Shown: positions 1-7,039 of the stretch, piece by piece | Position numbering within the stretch: the first letter of the stretch is position 1 | How the letters are laid out: each line of letters starts with the position of its first letter | DNA from: an uncultured Eubacteriales bacterium | Lineage (GTDB): Bacteria; Bacillota; Clostridia; Oscillospirales; Ruminococcaceae | NCBI GenBank assembly: GCA_900318545.1 | Contig: ONLC01000019.1 | Location: 1-19,402 of the forward strand | DNA: 19,402 nt | Direction of reading: 5' to 3' | Notes under the pieces: model-generated | The model's input: the letters and a program-made list of their open reading frames with translations, nothing else | What the model was told of the DNA's origin: nothing | Databases searched by the model: none | Translations under genes and position numbers: made by a program

Positions 1-380
1 CCGCCTGCACAGGAGCCGTTCATTCTCTGCTCAACTCCGCATGTGAGGAAAATGAGCTTAGCGTCCTCGCCGCCCAGCTCAACAACTACGTCAGCCTTCG
101 GATAACGCTTGTTTACTGCGATAAATGCGGAGAATACCTCCTGCACGAAATCAATTCCGCTTGCCTGTGCGATGCCCAGTCCTGCCGAGCCCGTTATAGC
201 TATCCTGAATTTGTCCTCGGGATAGAGCTTCTGTATCTCACGAAGCTGCTCAGCCACAGTTTCACGCACCTTTGAGAAGTGCCTTTCGTACTTGTTGTAA
301 ATGAATTCACCGTTCTCCAGTATAACTGTCTTGACGGTGGTAGAGCCAACGTCTATTCCGAGATCGTAGATCCTGCTCAT
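1..380 (-). CDS. Acyl-CoA dehydratase activase (HgdC/BadF-type ATPase), N-terminal part
   Basis: This is the first 126 residues of an ATPase of the 2-hydroxyglutaryl-CoA dehydratase activase family; the rest lies beyond the left edge. Family members carry a [4Fe-4S] cluster at a dimer interface and use ATP to push a single electron into the partner dehydratase or reductase. Visible signatures are the phosphate-binding motif GIDVGSTT (residues 8-15), a second nucleotide-site motif ELGGEDAK (101-108), and MNGSCAG at the cut end, where the cysteine is an expected cluster ligand. The start is the ATG at 380, preceded by a modest AGGCAGGA site. Clostridia often have a very large two-domain version (over 1,000 residues) of unknown substrate; the fragment cannot tell that form from the small activase. 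The family call is firm, the substrate unknown. Confidence 0.9.
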   Translation of the reverse strand, partial: MSRIYDLGIDVGSTTVKTVILENGEFIYNKYERHFSKVRETVAEQLREIQKLYPEDKFRIAITGSAGLGIAQASGIDFVQEVFSAFIAVNKRYPKADVVVELGGEDAKLIFLTCGVEQRMNGSCAG

Positions 381-428
381 ATTTATCCTGCCTTTCGGGT
401 ATAATGATCCATAATATACTATCATAAT

Positions 429-457
429 ATTATAGCACAGGTTTAAGAAAAAGTAAA
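429..457 (-). promoter_or_regulatory. Promoter for the activase gene
   Basis: On the minus strand TTTACT (452-457) and TATAAT (429-434) are 17 bp apart, and TGC directly precedes the -10 box (extended -10). Transcription would start near 422, about 40 nt before the ATG. Confidence 0.7.
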
Positions 458-716
458 GTCGAAAAGCTACAAAATTTGTATCATTTGGGCGAAGCTTATT
501 GGCAATATAGTCTCAGAAATTCCGTGTCGGAATATGGAAAACTGACTTATCCGAGCGTCTGCTCAACAGCCTATAATAAGATTTTTGTGGGTAATTTTCA
601 GGACAATTGGCCTTTTTGACAGCATGATTCCGTGCTTTTGTGGAAAAATATGCTGTTTCTTATTTGTTTAGATAAAAAAATCAGCAAAACTTGACTGAAA
701 TTCGTTATTTTTGCCG
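458..716. other. AT-rich divergent intergenic region
   Basis: This gap separates the activase promoter from the LCP promoter. It contains no convincing ORF. A small hairpin, ATTCCG-TGT-CGGAAT (518-532), and an isolated TATAAT (572-577) without a recognisable -35 box are the only elements I see; neither is assigned a function. Confidence 0.5.
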
Positions 717-745
717 TTGTAATTTGAGAGTAAATAGTATATAAT
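717..745 (+). promoter_or_regulatory. Promoter for the LCP gene
   Basis: TTGTAA (717-722), a 17-bp spacer and TATAAT (740-745) give a start near 752 and a leader of roughly 70 nt. A further TTGACT at 691 is too far upstream to pair with this -10 box. Confidence 0.6.
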
Positions 746-824
746 GTTTATTGGTATTTTGTGCCCATATGGTATCATGTTTTGATTATACCGTCCGTAA
801 GGACTTTTGTGAGGTTATTACTTT

Positions 825-2507
825 ATGAGCGAAAACAAAGATCGTAATATTAATACAGATAACGGTCCTGAGCTTACATCGCTTATCTCGAACGCTATCG
901 AGAATAAGAAGATACTCGAGCAGAACCATACAGAGCCGCAGGCTGAGCCCGAGGGCAAGTCGTGGGACGATTCTCCTATTACCGAGTATAATGATGGTAA
1001 GACTGCTCAGAGGACAAAGCAGGAGCAGAACCGTGCAGACGCCAAGCCTGTGAACGGCCAGAGACCTGCCAACAGTCAGAAAGCTGCAAACGGTCAGAGA
1101 CACGGCAAGGGCAGACCTGCCGGACAAAGACCTGCGGGAAGCAGACCCTCGGGGCAGGGCAGACAGACAGCACAGAACAGACCCTCTGCTCAGAACGGCA
1201 GCCGAAAGGCACCGCCTCCGCCGAGGACTACAGCAGGGAAGAGAACATCCTCTGTAGATCCGGTCCCCGACAAGGACAGAGCATTGAAGAGCACGGCAGG
1301 TGAAGTATCCGAGAGCACAACGCAGGATGCAAAGCCTGTGAAGAAGGGCTGGAGCAAGAAGAAGAAAACAGGAGTAGCAATTGCGATAATCTTCATTATT
1401 TTCTTTTTGCTGCTGGGCTTCATTGTTTATATGTTCTTCCACTATACGGGGCTGCTTGACAGAAACACGAGTGAGGCTAAAAACTACAGCAAGCCTACCT
1501 TGAATTCCAGCGAATTCAGAGATGAGTCTGACACATTCGATAAGAAGTCGCAGGAGGAGGAGCTCAAGGCTTATCTGAAAAGGAACTCTACCAAAATATC
1601 CGATGAGAATGTAACGAATATCCTTCTGATAGGTGAGGACCTCAGAGATACGGCCGAGGAAGAGCGAGGCAACACCGATGTTATGATAATCATCTCTCTC
1701 AACAACGAGCAGAAAACGATAACAATGACCTCGCTGATGAGAGATATGTACATCTACATGAGCGAGTACAATTACAGCTACCGACTCAATGCGGCATATC
1801 ATGCTGGCGGCTGTGAGTATCTTGAACAGTGTATCGAGGACTACTTCCAGATAGAGATAGACAGATATGTAAGGGTAAGCTTCAAGGAGTTTATTACTGT
1901 AGTCGAGGCTCTTGGCGGTCTTGACATGACAGTTACCGATGATGAGGCTATAGGTATGCATGACCCGATGGCAGAGCAGAACAAGTACCTCGGAAATGAC
2001 AGAGAGACCGACTGGCTCTGGAAGGGCGGCGACCTTCACCTGAACGGCAATCAGGCACTTGCTTATGCGAGACTGAGATATGTCGGCAACTCCGACTGGG
2101 AGAGAACAGAGCGTCAGAGAAAGGTAATCAAGGAGATCATAGCAGAGTCAAAGAATCTGAGCCTTTTACAGATAGATTCGCTTCTCAATGATGTGCTCCC
2201 GAACGTTCATACTGACCTGACAGACGGAGAGATAGCATCGCTCCTGCTTGATGTGTTCGACTATATGGACTATGACATTCAGGAGGTCAGAATACCTGCT
2301 GACGGCTATTACTCGGGACAGATAGTTGATAATATGGATGTTCTGCTGTTCAACTATAATGCGAATGCCGCAATAATCCAGAAGGTAGTTTACGGAGACT
2401 GCTCAACAGTTGAGGAGGCTATCGAGGAATATCAGAACGAAACGGGCGACTTCTACGCATATAACAGCACGTATGACCCGAGCTATAACAATAATAACAA
2501 CTGGTAA
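825..2507 (+). CDS. LytR-CpsA-Psr (LCP) family cell-wall glycopolymer transferase
   Basis: LCP enzymes are membrane-anchored and, on the outer face, move undecaprenyl-linked anionic polymers or capsule onto peptidoglycan. The 560-residue protein has three parts. Residues 1-180 are a long cytoplasmic tail rich in Gln, Pro, Arg and Ala with degenerate repeats of NGQRPA/GQRPAGSRPSG type (about 77-127). Residues 183-205 form one hydrophobic membrane helix after a KKKK stretch. The LCP domain runs from about 263 to 495, with NILLIGED (264-271), the RGNTDVM motif (281-287, the Arg/Asp of the pyrophosphate pocket), MRDMYI, and the AYARLRYV...ERTERQ motif (413-431). The extreme C-terminus is Tyr/Asn-rich. 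The ATG follows GAGGT 9 bp upstream. The gene appears monocistronic, with its own promoter and terminator. The basic tail is longer than in textbook LCP proteins; the actual polymer is unknown. Confidence 0.92.
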   Translation: MSENKDRNINTDNGPELTSLISNAIENKKILEQNHTEPQAEPEGKSWDDSPITEYNDGKTAQRTKQEQNRADAKPVNGQRPANSQKAANGQRHGKGRPAGQRPAGSRPSGQGRQTAQNRPSAQNGSRKAPPPPRTTAGKRTSSVDPVPDKDRALKSTAGEVSESTTQDAKPVKKGWSKKKKTGVAIAIIFIIFFLLLGFIVYMFFHYTGLLDRNTSEAKNYSKPTLNSSEFRDESDTFDKKSQEEELKAYLKRNSTKISDENVTNILLIGEDLRDTAEEERGNTDVMIIISLNNEQKTITMTSLMRDMYIYMSEYNYSYRLNAAYHAGGCEYLEQCIEDYFQIEIDRYVRVSFKEFITVVEALGGLDMTVTDDEAIGMHDPMAEQNKYLGNDRETDWLWKGGDLHLNGNQALAYARLRYVGNSDWERTERQRKVIKEIIAESKNLSLLQIDSLLNDVLPNVHTDLTDGEIASLLLDVFDYMDYDIQEVRIPADGYYSGQIVDNMDVLLFNYNANAAIIQKVVYGDCSTVEEAIEEYQNETGDFYAYNSTYDPSYNNNNNW

Positions 2508-2541
2508 AAAGAGAGTCCGCACTTCGGTGCGGACTCTCTTT
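2508..2541 (+). terminator. Rho-independent terminator after the LCP gene
   Basis: A perfect 15-bp stem (2508-2522 with 2527-2541) closed by a UUCG tetraloop starts immediately after the LCP stop codon. The 3' arm ends in TTT, so the U-tract is short. Confidence 0.85.
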
Positions 2542-2553
2542 GTGTGTAAGGGC

Positions 2554-2582
2554 TTGAAAAAACGATCACGATGTGTTATACT
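2554..2582 (+). promoter_or_regulatory. Promoter for the small protein at 2613
   Basis: TTGAAA (2554-2559), a 17-bp spacer and TATACT (2577-2582) preceded by TGT (extended -10). The predicted leader is only about 25 nt. Confidence 0.75.
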
Positions 2583-2612
2583 AATAGACAGCAATACAGA
2601 AGGAGGGGTACT

Positions 2613-2918
2613 ATGCTTCACGGTTATTTTGATCTTCCGACCTTTGTTTTCTATAGTCAGGGAAACGTATGGGTAGGCAGTATGTACACGAATTTCAGCT
2701 ACAAGATAGATGTAAACAAGCCCGAAGAGGGCGACAAAACAATGAGGCTTCGCATTTGGTACGGAACACAGAGCGTTGAGTATGTTGAGGACTTTGTATT
2801 CACACAGGAGTTTGCGTACTCCAAGGAGGGCTACGAGGAGCTTATAAAGGTTCTCAATGACCGGTTTGAGGTATACAAGGCTGACCCCTCTCCAAAGCCG
2901 TCATCGCTGAATTTATAA
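2613..2918 (+). CDS. Small protein of unknown function (101 aa)
   Basis: I do not recognise this protein. The chosen ATG at 2613 begins MLHGYFDLPTFVF and is set by an excellent GGAGG site at 2602-2606; an in-frame ATG at 2571 would precede that site and lies upstream of the predicted transcription start, so it is rejected. The protein has no signal peptide, no membrane helix and no cysteine. It is rich in aromatic residues and alternates hydrophobic and polar positions in a way that suggests beta strands in the first 70 residues (VWVGSMYTNFSYKIDV, RLRIWYG), then a short helix (YEELIKVLNDRFEVY) and a proline-rich tail. It has its own promoter and a shared terminator, so it is expressed as a single gene. 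Codon use matches the neighbours, supporting a real gene. Confidence 0.8.
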   Translation: MLHGYFDLPTFVFYSQGNVWVGSMYTNFSYKIDVNKPEEGDKTMRLRIWYGTQSVEYVEDFVFTQEFAYSKEGYEELIKVLNDRFEVYKADPSPKPSSLNL

Positions 2919-2922
2919 CAAA

Positions 2923-2953
2923 AAAATGTCCGAGATATCATCTCGGACATTTT
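2923..2953. terminator. Bidirectional terminator between convergent genes
   Basis: A 13-bp perfect stem (2923-2935 with 2941-2953) and 5-nt loop, with A-runs on the left and T-runs on the right, so each strand reads as a hairpin followed by U-residues. It serves the small plus-strand gene and the minus-strand binding protein. Confidence 0.85.
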
Positions 2954-2965
2954 ATATTGCTCATA

Positions 2966-4384
2966 TTACTGTACGAACTTCTTGTAAGCCTCGTTAAAGG
3001 TCTTGAGCTCGGACTCAACTGTAGGCTGATACTCCTCCTTGAGCTGTGCCCATGTGTACTGAGCGCCTGACTCGTTAGTCTTCATAACTGATGTGTAGAG
3101 GTACGGGATAACAGCTTCCTTTGTGTCGTTTGTAGCGGCATCGTCATCGGAAAGTATAGTCGAGATACCGTAGCCCGGGTCAAAGAGCTTAACGTACTTG
3201 TCGGACAGAGGCTCAACATAAGCCACATCATACATCTGATCTGTCCATGTAGGATTGTTTACAAAGAACTTGTCACGCTCTGTCTGAATGTACTCGTCCT
3301 GAGTGTAAACTATCTTAGCACACTCGAGCCAGCATTTCATAGCGTCCTTCTTCTCGGAGCCCTTTACCCACATATATGCGTTCATATCAACTGTGGTGTA
3401 GAGAGTATCAGAGTTAGGATCCTTCGGGATCGGCACGCTTGCCCAGTTCTCGCCCTCCTTAGGTGAGTGAGTGCCGAACGATGCCCACGGTCCCATAGCG
3501 TAGAACAGAACGTTCTTCTTGAACGCATCTCCTGCCTGACCTACCCACTCAGCATAGTACATACCGTTCTTCTGAATGTCATAGAGAAGGTCTGTAGCTC
3601 TTACAAAGTCAGGGTCATCAAGGTTTGAAACGTACTCGTCCTTATCGGCATCATACTTGATAAGTGTCTTACCTGTAGACTGGAAGATGAACGGTGCAAA
3701 CCAGCCGTTTACGCCCCAGCGTTCCTCGTCGCCCTCAGCGCCCTGAACGTACTCCTCCATCATCTCATACCATGTGTTCCAGTCCCACTTGCCTTCCTGA
3801 TAAAGCTCATACGGGTCATCAAGGCCGTTAGCTTCTATCATATCGGTATCATAAGTAATGATTGAATTCGGCAGGAAGTTGATAGGAGCAACATAGTGCT
3901 CGCCCTTGAGGGTAAAGTTCTCTGCAACGTCCTTGACATCGCTCCACATCGGGCTGTCAAAATCAACGATAGAATCGACAGGCTGGAACATATCCTTGAT
4001 GCAGTTAGCAGGGAATGTCATCTTCATCTCATACCAGAACATATCAGGCGGATCGTTAGCCAGCAGTCTTGCTGCGAGCTTGTCATACTTCTCCATGGAG
4101 CCTGTTCTTGAATACTTGATCTTACCGCCGTTCTGCTCAAACAGAGTAAGGTCGGTTCTCTTCTCGGGGTCAGCTCTTGTCGGGTTGATGTCAAAGTACG
4201 AGAACCATTCGAGCTCGCCATCAGCACCGTCAGGTATCTTGGTAATGTCAGCCGACTTCTTTACCTTTACCTGGTCAACGTAAGAGGAGCTTGAGCTGCT
4301 GGAGCTCGAGCTTCCGCAGGCAGCAGCCGAGAAAGCCGCAACGATCGCAAGCATACCTGCTGCAATACGCTTATAGTTTTTCAT
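2966..4384 (-). CDS. ABC transporter extracellular sugar-binding lipoprotein (family 1)
   Basis: This is the substrate-capturing lipoprotein of a probable carbohydrate ABC importer, exposed on the outer face of the membrane. The 472-residue product begins with a lipoprotein signal peptide (KNYKR, a hydrophobic stretch, lipobox SAAAC, lipidated Cys23), followed by a run of ten serines as a flexible tether. The mature part has the family-1 binding-protein look: a first lobe with GELEWFSYFDINPTR (about 56-70) and LLANDPPDMFWYE, a WDWNTWYEMMEEYVQG segment, and AMGPWASFG. The start is fixed by an AAAGGAGG site. Codons and length are normal. No permease or ATPase gene is in the window: a terminator follows directly, so this is an orphan binding-protein gene. 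A LacI-type repressor gene lies just upstream in the same direction, and an operator overlaps its promoter. The sugar cannot be told from sequence. Confidence 0.9.
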   Translation of the reverse strand: MKNYKRIAAGMLAIVAAFSAAACGSSSSSSSSSSYVDQVKVKKSADITKIPDGADGELEWFSYFDINPTRADPEKRTDLTLFEQNGGKIKYSRTGSMEKYDKLAARLLANDPPDMFWYEMKMTFPANCIKDMFQPVDSIVDFDSPMWSDVKDVAENFTLKGEHYVAPINFLPNSIITYDTDMIEANGLDDPYELYQEGKWDWNTWYEMMEEYVQGAEGDEERWGVNGWFAPFIFQSTGKTLIKYDADKDEYVSNLDDPDFVRATDLLYDIQKNGMYYAEWVGQAGDAFKKNVLFYAMGPWASFGTHSPKEGENWASVPIPKDPNSDTLYTTVDMNAYMWVKGSEKKDAMKCWLECAKIVYTQDEYIQTERDKFFVNNPTWTDQMYDVAYVEPLSDKYVKLFDPGYGISTILSDDDAATNDTKEAVIPYLYTSVMKTNESGAQYTWAQLKEEYQPTVESELKTFNEAYKKFVQ

Positions 4385-4433
4385 AATAATAACCTCCTTT
4401 TAATAAAAAGAAAAATTTATTTTCCACTAGCAA

Positions 4434-4462
4434 AGTATATCACTTAATGTAAACGTTGTCAA
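4434..4462 (-). promoter_or_regulatory. Strong promoter for the sugar-binding protein
   Basis: Minus-strand TTGACA (4457-4462), a spacer of exactly 17 bp and TATACT (4434-4439). The start would be near 4427, giving a leader of about 43 nt. A LacI/CcpA-type palindrome covers the spacer and most of the -35 box. Confidence 0.85.
4448..4461. promoter_or_regulatory. LacI/CcpA-type operator (cre-like)
   Basis: The 14-mer TGTAAACGTTGTCA fits the cre consensus TGWAANCGNTNWCA at every defined position. It lies between the -10 box and into the -35 box of the binding-protein promoter, where a bound repressor would block RNA polymerase. The adjacent LacI-family gene and global CcpA are both possible ligands; the sequence alone cannot separate them. 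Confidence 0.75.
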
Positions 4463-4551
4463 CAAAACTCAAAGACCTTTAACCGACTTGTATCTCTTTT
4501 TGTTGACCTTTCACAATCACGGGCTTGCGTTTTTGTTAATATTTTTTATCA

Positions 4552-5521
4552 TCAGTCTCCTGTAGACTCTCTGAGTATTACTCTGTGCTTGACAGTGTAA
4601 TACTTTGTGTCCTTGTGCTCGGAGTGGATATTCTCAATAAGCTTTGTGATAACCAGCTCTCCCATTTTCTCGCAGGGCTGCTCAACTGTGGATATCTTAG
4701 GTCTCATCATTTCGCACATAGTAATGTTGTCAAAGCCGATAACACCTATATCCTGTCCTGCCTCGATACCAAGCTCGTGAAGCTTGTTTATTACCGATAT
4801 AGCCAGAAGATCCGATACCGCAAAAATAGCCGTTGGTCTGTTTTCAAGCCCTGCAAAATATTCTGCTGCACGCTCGCCGCAGTCGTATTCGTAATTCTCC
4901 CTGTAGATAAGCTCCTCGCTCTCGGCGATGCCGTGCTCTGCCAGAGCTCTCTTGTAGCCGTTTTCACGGTCGATAGCCGAGATCGCAGTCTTGCTGTCTA
5001 TCCCGACAAAGCCTATCCTCTTGTGACCCTTCCTTATCAGAGCCGTTACCGCATCATAGGCTGCCTGCTCATCGTCAACAGCGACTGTAAGCACGTTTGC
5101 ACCGTCAACACCCTCGCAGCAAAGGGCTATATCGTAGTTCTGTGCAAGCTTGTTGAGCTCCTCTGCATCATACTGTGTTCCGAGGAGCACCACTCCGTCA
5201 ACCGTGCGGTTGAAGAGCATTGTCATCTGCCTTGCCTCAACCGTTGTCATAGCCTATCTTTTCGGCGTACTTCTGCATACCCATGATGATCTTTGAGTAA
5301 AGCGAGTGCTCCGATGTCGGCATTATAACAAGGATAACGTTAGTTTCACGCTTCCTCAGATTCCTGCCGAGAAAGTTCGGTGAGTACCTGAGCTTTTCAA
5401 CCGCATCGTTTACCCTCTGGGCGGACTCATCGGAAACGTTGCAGCTTCCGTTTAAGACCCTCGACACAGTTGCGACAGATACCCCTGCCTCTTTTGCTAC
5501 GTCTTTTATTGTAACACTCAT
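4552..5521 (-). pseudogene. LacI/GalR-family repressor, frame-broken
   Basis: LacI/GalR repressors bind operator palindromes and release them when a sugar binds. The first frame (5521-5237, 94 residues) has the full helix-turn-helix (TIKDVAKEAGVSVATVSRVL), the hinge (RYSPNFLGRNLRKRETN) and the start of the first lobe, ending at YAEKIGYDNG and a stop. A second frame (5250-4552, 232 residues) resumes at VEARQMTMLFNRTVDGVVLL and carries the rest of the sugar-binding domain through KISTVEQPCEKMGE. Compared with PurR, about 11 residues should lie between GYD and the VEARQ segment; only 4 nt are left, implying a deletion near 29 bp, which also shifts the frame. A single sequencing slip would not explain the missing codons. 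The second frame has an ATG overlapping the first stop by 14 nt, so coupled translation of two polypeptides is possible but its ribosome site is weak. The first ATG has a good AGGAGGT site. Confidence 0.8.
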
Positions 5522-5569
5522 AGATGATATTTACCTCCTGTTTATACATACATTAATATATTAACATAT

Positions 5570-5575
5570 ATTATA
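5570..5575 (-). promoter_or_regulatory. Possible -10 box for the lacI gene
   Basis: Minus-strand TATAAT lies about 50 nt before the lacI ATG in very AT-rich DNA. No good -35 box is found at 16-18 bp, so this promoter is tentative. Confidence 0.35.
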
Positions 5576-5628
5576 CTTTTTTGCAATATGCATAAGTCTC
5601 AAAAATGAAAAGGGATTTTTAGATATTT

Positions 5629-5642
5629 TGCAAACGTTTACA
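5629..5642. promoter_or_regulatory. Second LacI/CcpA-type operator
   Basis: TGCAAACGTTTACA matches the cre consensus at all but one defined position and has the AAACGTTT core. It lies between the minus-strand lacI gene and the first promoter of the rpmG operon, 12 bp upstream of that promoter's -35 box. It may serve lacI autoregulation, or CcpA action on the plus-strand promoter. Confidence 0.6.
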
Positions 5643-5654
5643 AGCTGTGCACGC

Positions 5655-5683
5655 TTGACAAAAGGGCAGAGATTTTGTATACT
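5655..5683 (+). promoter_or_regulatory. Promoter P1 upstream of rpmG-secE-nusG-rplKA
   Basis: Consensus TTGACA (5655-5660), a 17-bp spacer and TATACT (5678-5683). It lies about 95 bp upstream of P2, a tandem arrangement common for ribosomal operons. The stretch it transcribes before P2 has no ORF. Confidence 0.75.
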
Positions 5684-5749
5684 ATATAAAAGAGCAGGGG
5701 TAAAAAAGGGCTCTGCTGCTGTTAAAAAGAGAAAAAAGTCGGGCAGGGC

Positions 5750-5778
5750 TTGACAAAGAGGGGATAATGTGGTACAAT
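5750..5778 (+). promoter_or_regulatory. Promoter P2 upstream of rpmG-secE-nusG-rplKA
   Basis: TTGACA (5750-5755), a 17-bp spacer and TACAAT (5773-5778) preceded by TGTGG (TRTGN extended -10). The start near 5785 gives a leader of about 165 nt. Confidence 0.85.
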
Positions 5779-5784
5779 ATGTAT

Positions 5785-5809
5785 ACCTCTTTGTGAGGTC
5801 TATTTTTTT
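5785..5809 (+). promoter_or_regulatory. Short hairpin plus T7 at the start of the rpmG leader
   Basis: ACCTC-TTTGT-GAGGT (5785-5799) followed by CTA and seven T residues sits exactly at the predicted P2 start. From P1 it could act as a weak terminator; from P2 it would form a 5'-end hairpin. The 5-bp stem makes either role uncertain. Two more stem-loops occur before rpmG: CCTC...CCGC-TTT-GCGG...GAGG (near 5864-5894) and TCCCG...CGGGG (near 5906-5927). Confidence 0.35.
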
Positions 5810-5951
5810 GTGCTCATTTTCGGGTGCTTACGGCTCGGGAAAGGGTGCAAAAAAGCATAAGTTACCTCAGTTCCGCTTTGCGGATATCAGAGGGAGGCAG
5901 ACGTATCCCGTGTGTTCTTGCGGGGTATAAATTTCGTCAGGAGGTGCCGAA

Positions 5952-6101
5952 ATGAGAGTAAAGATTACACTTGCTTGTACAGAGTGTAAGCAGAGAAACT
6001 ACAACACCAAGAAGAACAAGAAGAATGATCCTGACAGACTTGAAATGAAGAAGTATTGCAAGTTCTGTAAGAAACACACTCTTCACAAAGAGACCAAGTA
6101 A
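5952..6101 (+). CDS. rpmG: 50S ribosomal protein L33 (zinc-binding form)
   Basis: L33 is a small large-subunit protein near the E site. The 49-residue product begins MRVKITLACTECKQRNY and has the four cysteines of the zinc ribbon (C9, C12, C36, C39), so it is the zinc-containing paralogue rather than the cysteine-free one made in zinc limitation. The ATG follows a strong AGGAGGT site. It is first in the operon, 17 nt before secE, the usual place for rpmG in Firmicutes. Confidence 0.97.
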   Translation: MRVKITLACTECKQRNYNTKKNKKNDPDRLEMKKYCKFCKKHTLHKETK

Positions 6102-6118
6102 GTCTGAGAGGTGTGCAC

Positions 6119-6367
6119 ATGGCTAAAAAAGACAATGATGCAAAAACCTCGAAGAAGGCTCCCGAAAAGAAGAAAAAGGGCGGAATAAGAAAATGGTTCC
6201 GTGAGTTGAGGGCTGAAATGAAGAAGGTCGTATGGCCTACAAGAAAGCAGGTACTCAACAATACAGGCGTTGTACTGACCGTTATGGCAGTTATGGCACT
6301 GTTTCTGTTCGGAGTTGACTCAGGTCTCGGAGCTGCTATAAAGGCGATCTTAAAGATCGGTGCGTAA
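6119..6367 (+). CDS. secE: Preprotein translocase subunit SecE
   Basis: SecE clamps the SecY channel in the inner membrane. The 82-residue product has a lysine-rich cytoplasmic N-terminus (1-22), the conserved amphipathic segment RELRAEMKKVVWPTRKQ that lies on SecY, and a single membrane helix (GVVLTVMAVMALFLFGV). This is the short single-helix form typical of Gram-positives. The ATG at 6119 is preferred to the in-frame GTG at 6113, because the latter would leave almost no gap to the GAGAGG site. It lies between rpmG and nusG as usual. Confidence 0.95.
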   Translation: MAKKDNDAKTSKKAPEKKKKGGIRKWFRELRAEMKKVVWPTRKQVLNNTGVVLTVMAVMALFLFGVDSGLGAAIKAILKIGA

Positions 6368-6414
6368 GCAGCAGGGTTTTCGGACACATCAATATTACGG
6401 AGGTAGGATAAACA

Positions 6415-6945
6415 ATGGCAGAAGAAGCAAAATGGTATGTCGTTCATACCTACTCGGGCTATGAGAACAAGGTTAAGCAGAATATTGAGAAGGTCGTAGA
6501 GAACCGTAAGCTTCAGGAGCTTATCCCTGAGGTCAGGATACCTGTTGAGCTGGTAACTGAGGTCAAGGACAATAAGACAACTGAGGTTGAAAAGAAGCTT
6601 TTTCCAAGCTATGTACTTGTTAAGATGATACTGACAGACGACTCGTGGTATATCGTAAGGAACACCAGAGGCGTTACAGGCTTTGTGGGTCCTGCATCGA
6701 AGCCCGTTCCCCTTTCTGACAGAGAGGTAGCGGCACTCGGAGTTGAGGCTAAGAAGTCGGCAGTTGTGGAGGTCAGCTTCAAGGAGGGCGACAGCGTTAC
6801 TGTTACAGCAGGCTCGTTCGAGGGCTTTACAGGTATCGTTGACAGCCTTGATATGGAGGCTCAGACCGCAGATGTAAGAGTATCGATGTTCGGAAGAGAG
6901 ACAACGGTTTCGCTTCCGCTCACACAGATCAAGGCAGAGGGCTGA
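6415..6945 (+). CDS. nusG: Transcription termination/antitermination factor NusG
   Basis: NusG binds RNA polymerase and affects pausing, termination and coupling to the ribosome. The 176-residue protein has the NGN domain (about 5-110; KWYVVHTYSGYENKV, FPSYVLVKM, VRNTRGVTGFVG) and a C-terminal KOW domain (about 122-174; GSFEGFTGIVDSLD). Length and order are normal. The ATG follows a GGAGGT site. The 115-nt gap to rplK holds two RNA structures rather than a new promoter. Confidence 0.97.
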   Translation: MAEEAKWYVVHTYSGYENKVKQNIEKVVENRKLQELIPEVRIPVELVTEVKDNKTTEVEKKLFPSYVLVKMILTDDSWYIVRNTRGVTGFVGPASKPVPLSDREVAALGVEAKKSAVVEVSFKEGDSVTVTAGSFEGFTGIVDSLDMEAQTADVRVSMFGRETTVSLPLTQIKAEG

Positions 6946-6964
6946 GAAAAAGCAGTCATTCGCA

Positions 6965-7005
6965 TTGGAAGCAAGGCGTTTTTACGCAGAAATATACGCT
7001 TCCAA
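6965..7005 (+). promoter_or_regulatory. Two-part hairpin in the nusG-rplK spacer
   Basis: An 8-bp perfect outer stem (TTGGAAGC 6965-6972 with GCTTCCAA 6998-7005) encloses a small GCGT/ACGC hairpin (6976-6979 with 6984-6987). It is followed by AAAAACG, not a T-run, so it is not a terminator on this strand. Processing of the mRNA or separation of nusG from rplK expression are possible roles. Confidence 0.45.
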
Positions 7006-7009
7006 AAAC

Positions 7010-7039
7010 GTGGGAGAGCTTTAATGCTCGCCTTACCAC
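7010..7039 (+). promoter_or_regulatory. Probable ribosomal protein L1 autoregulatory site
   Basis: GTGG (7010-7013) pairs with CCAC (7036-7039) and GAGC (7016-7019) with GCTC (7026-7029), leaving an asymmetric internal loop (GA opposite GCCTTA) and a TTTAAT loop. The GTGGGAG element in a stem just upstream of rplK resembles the L1-binding region of 23S rRNA and the known L11-operon leaders, where excess L1 represses rplK-rplA translation. It sits 21 nt before the rplK ATG. Confidence 0.65.

Noticed and set aside
786..2039. Long antisense ORF (417 codons) opposite the LCP gene
   Set aside because: It is the shadow of the LCP coding frame: low-complexity Leu/Arg/Cys-rich translation, no ribosome site, no domain, and the sense strand has a clear LCP domain.
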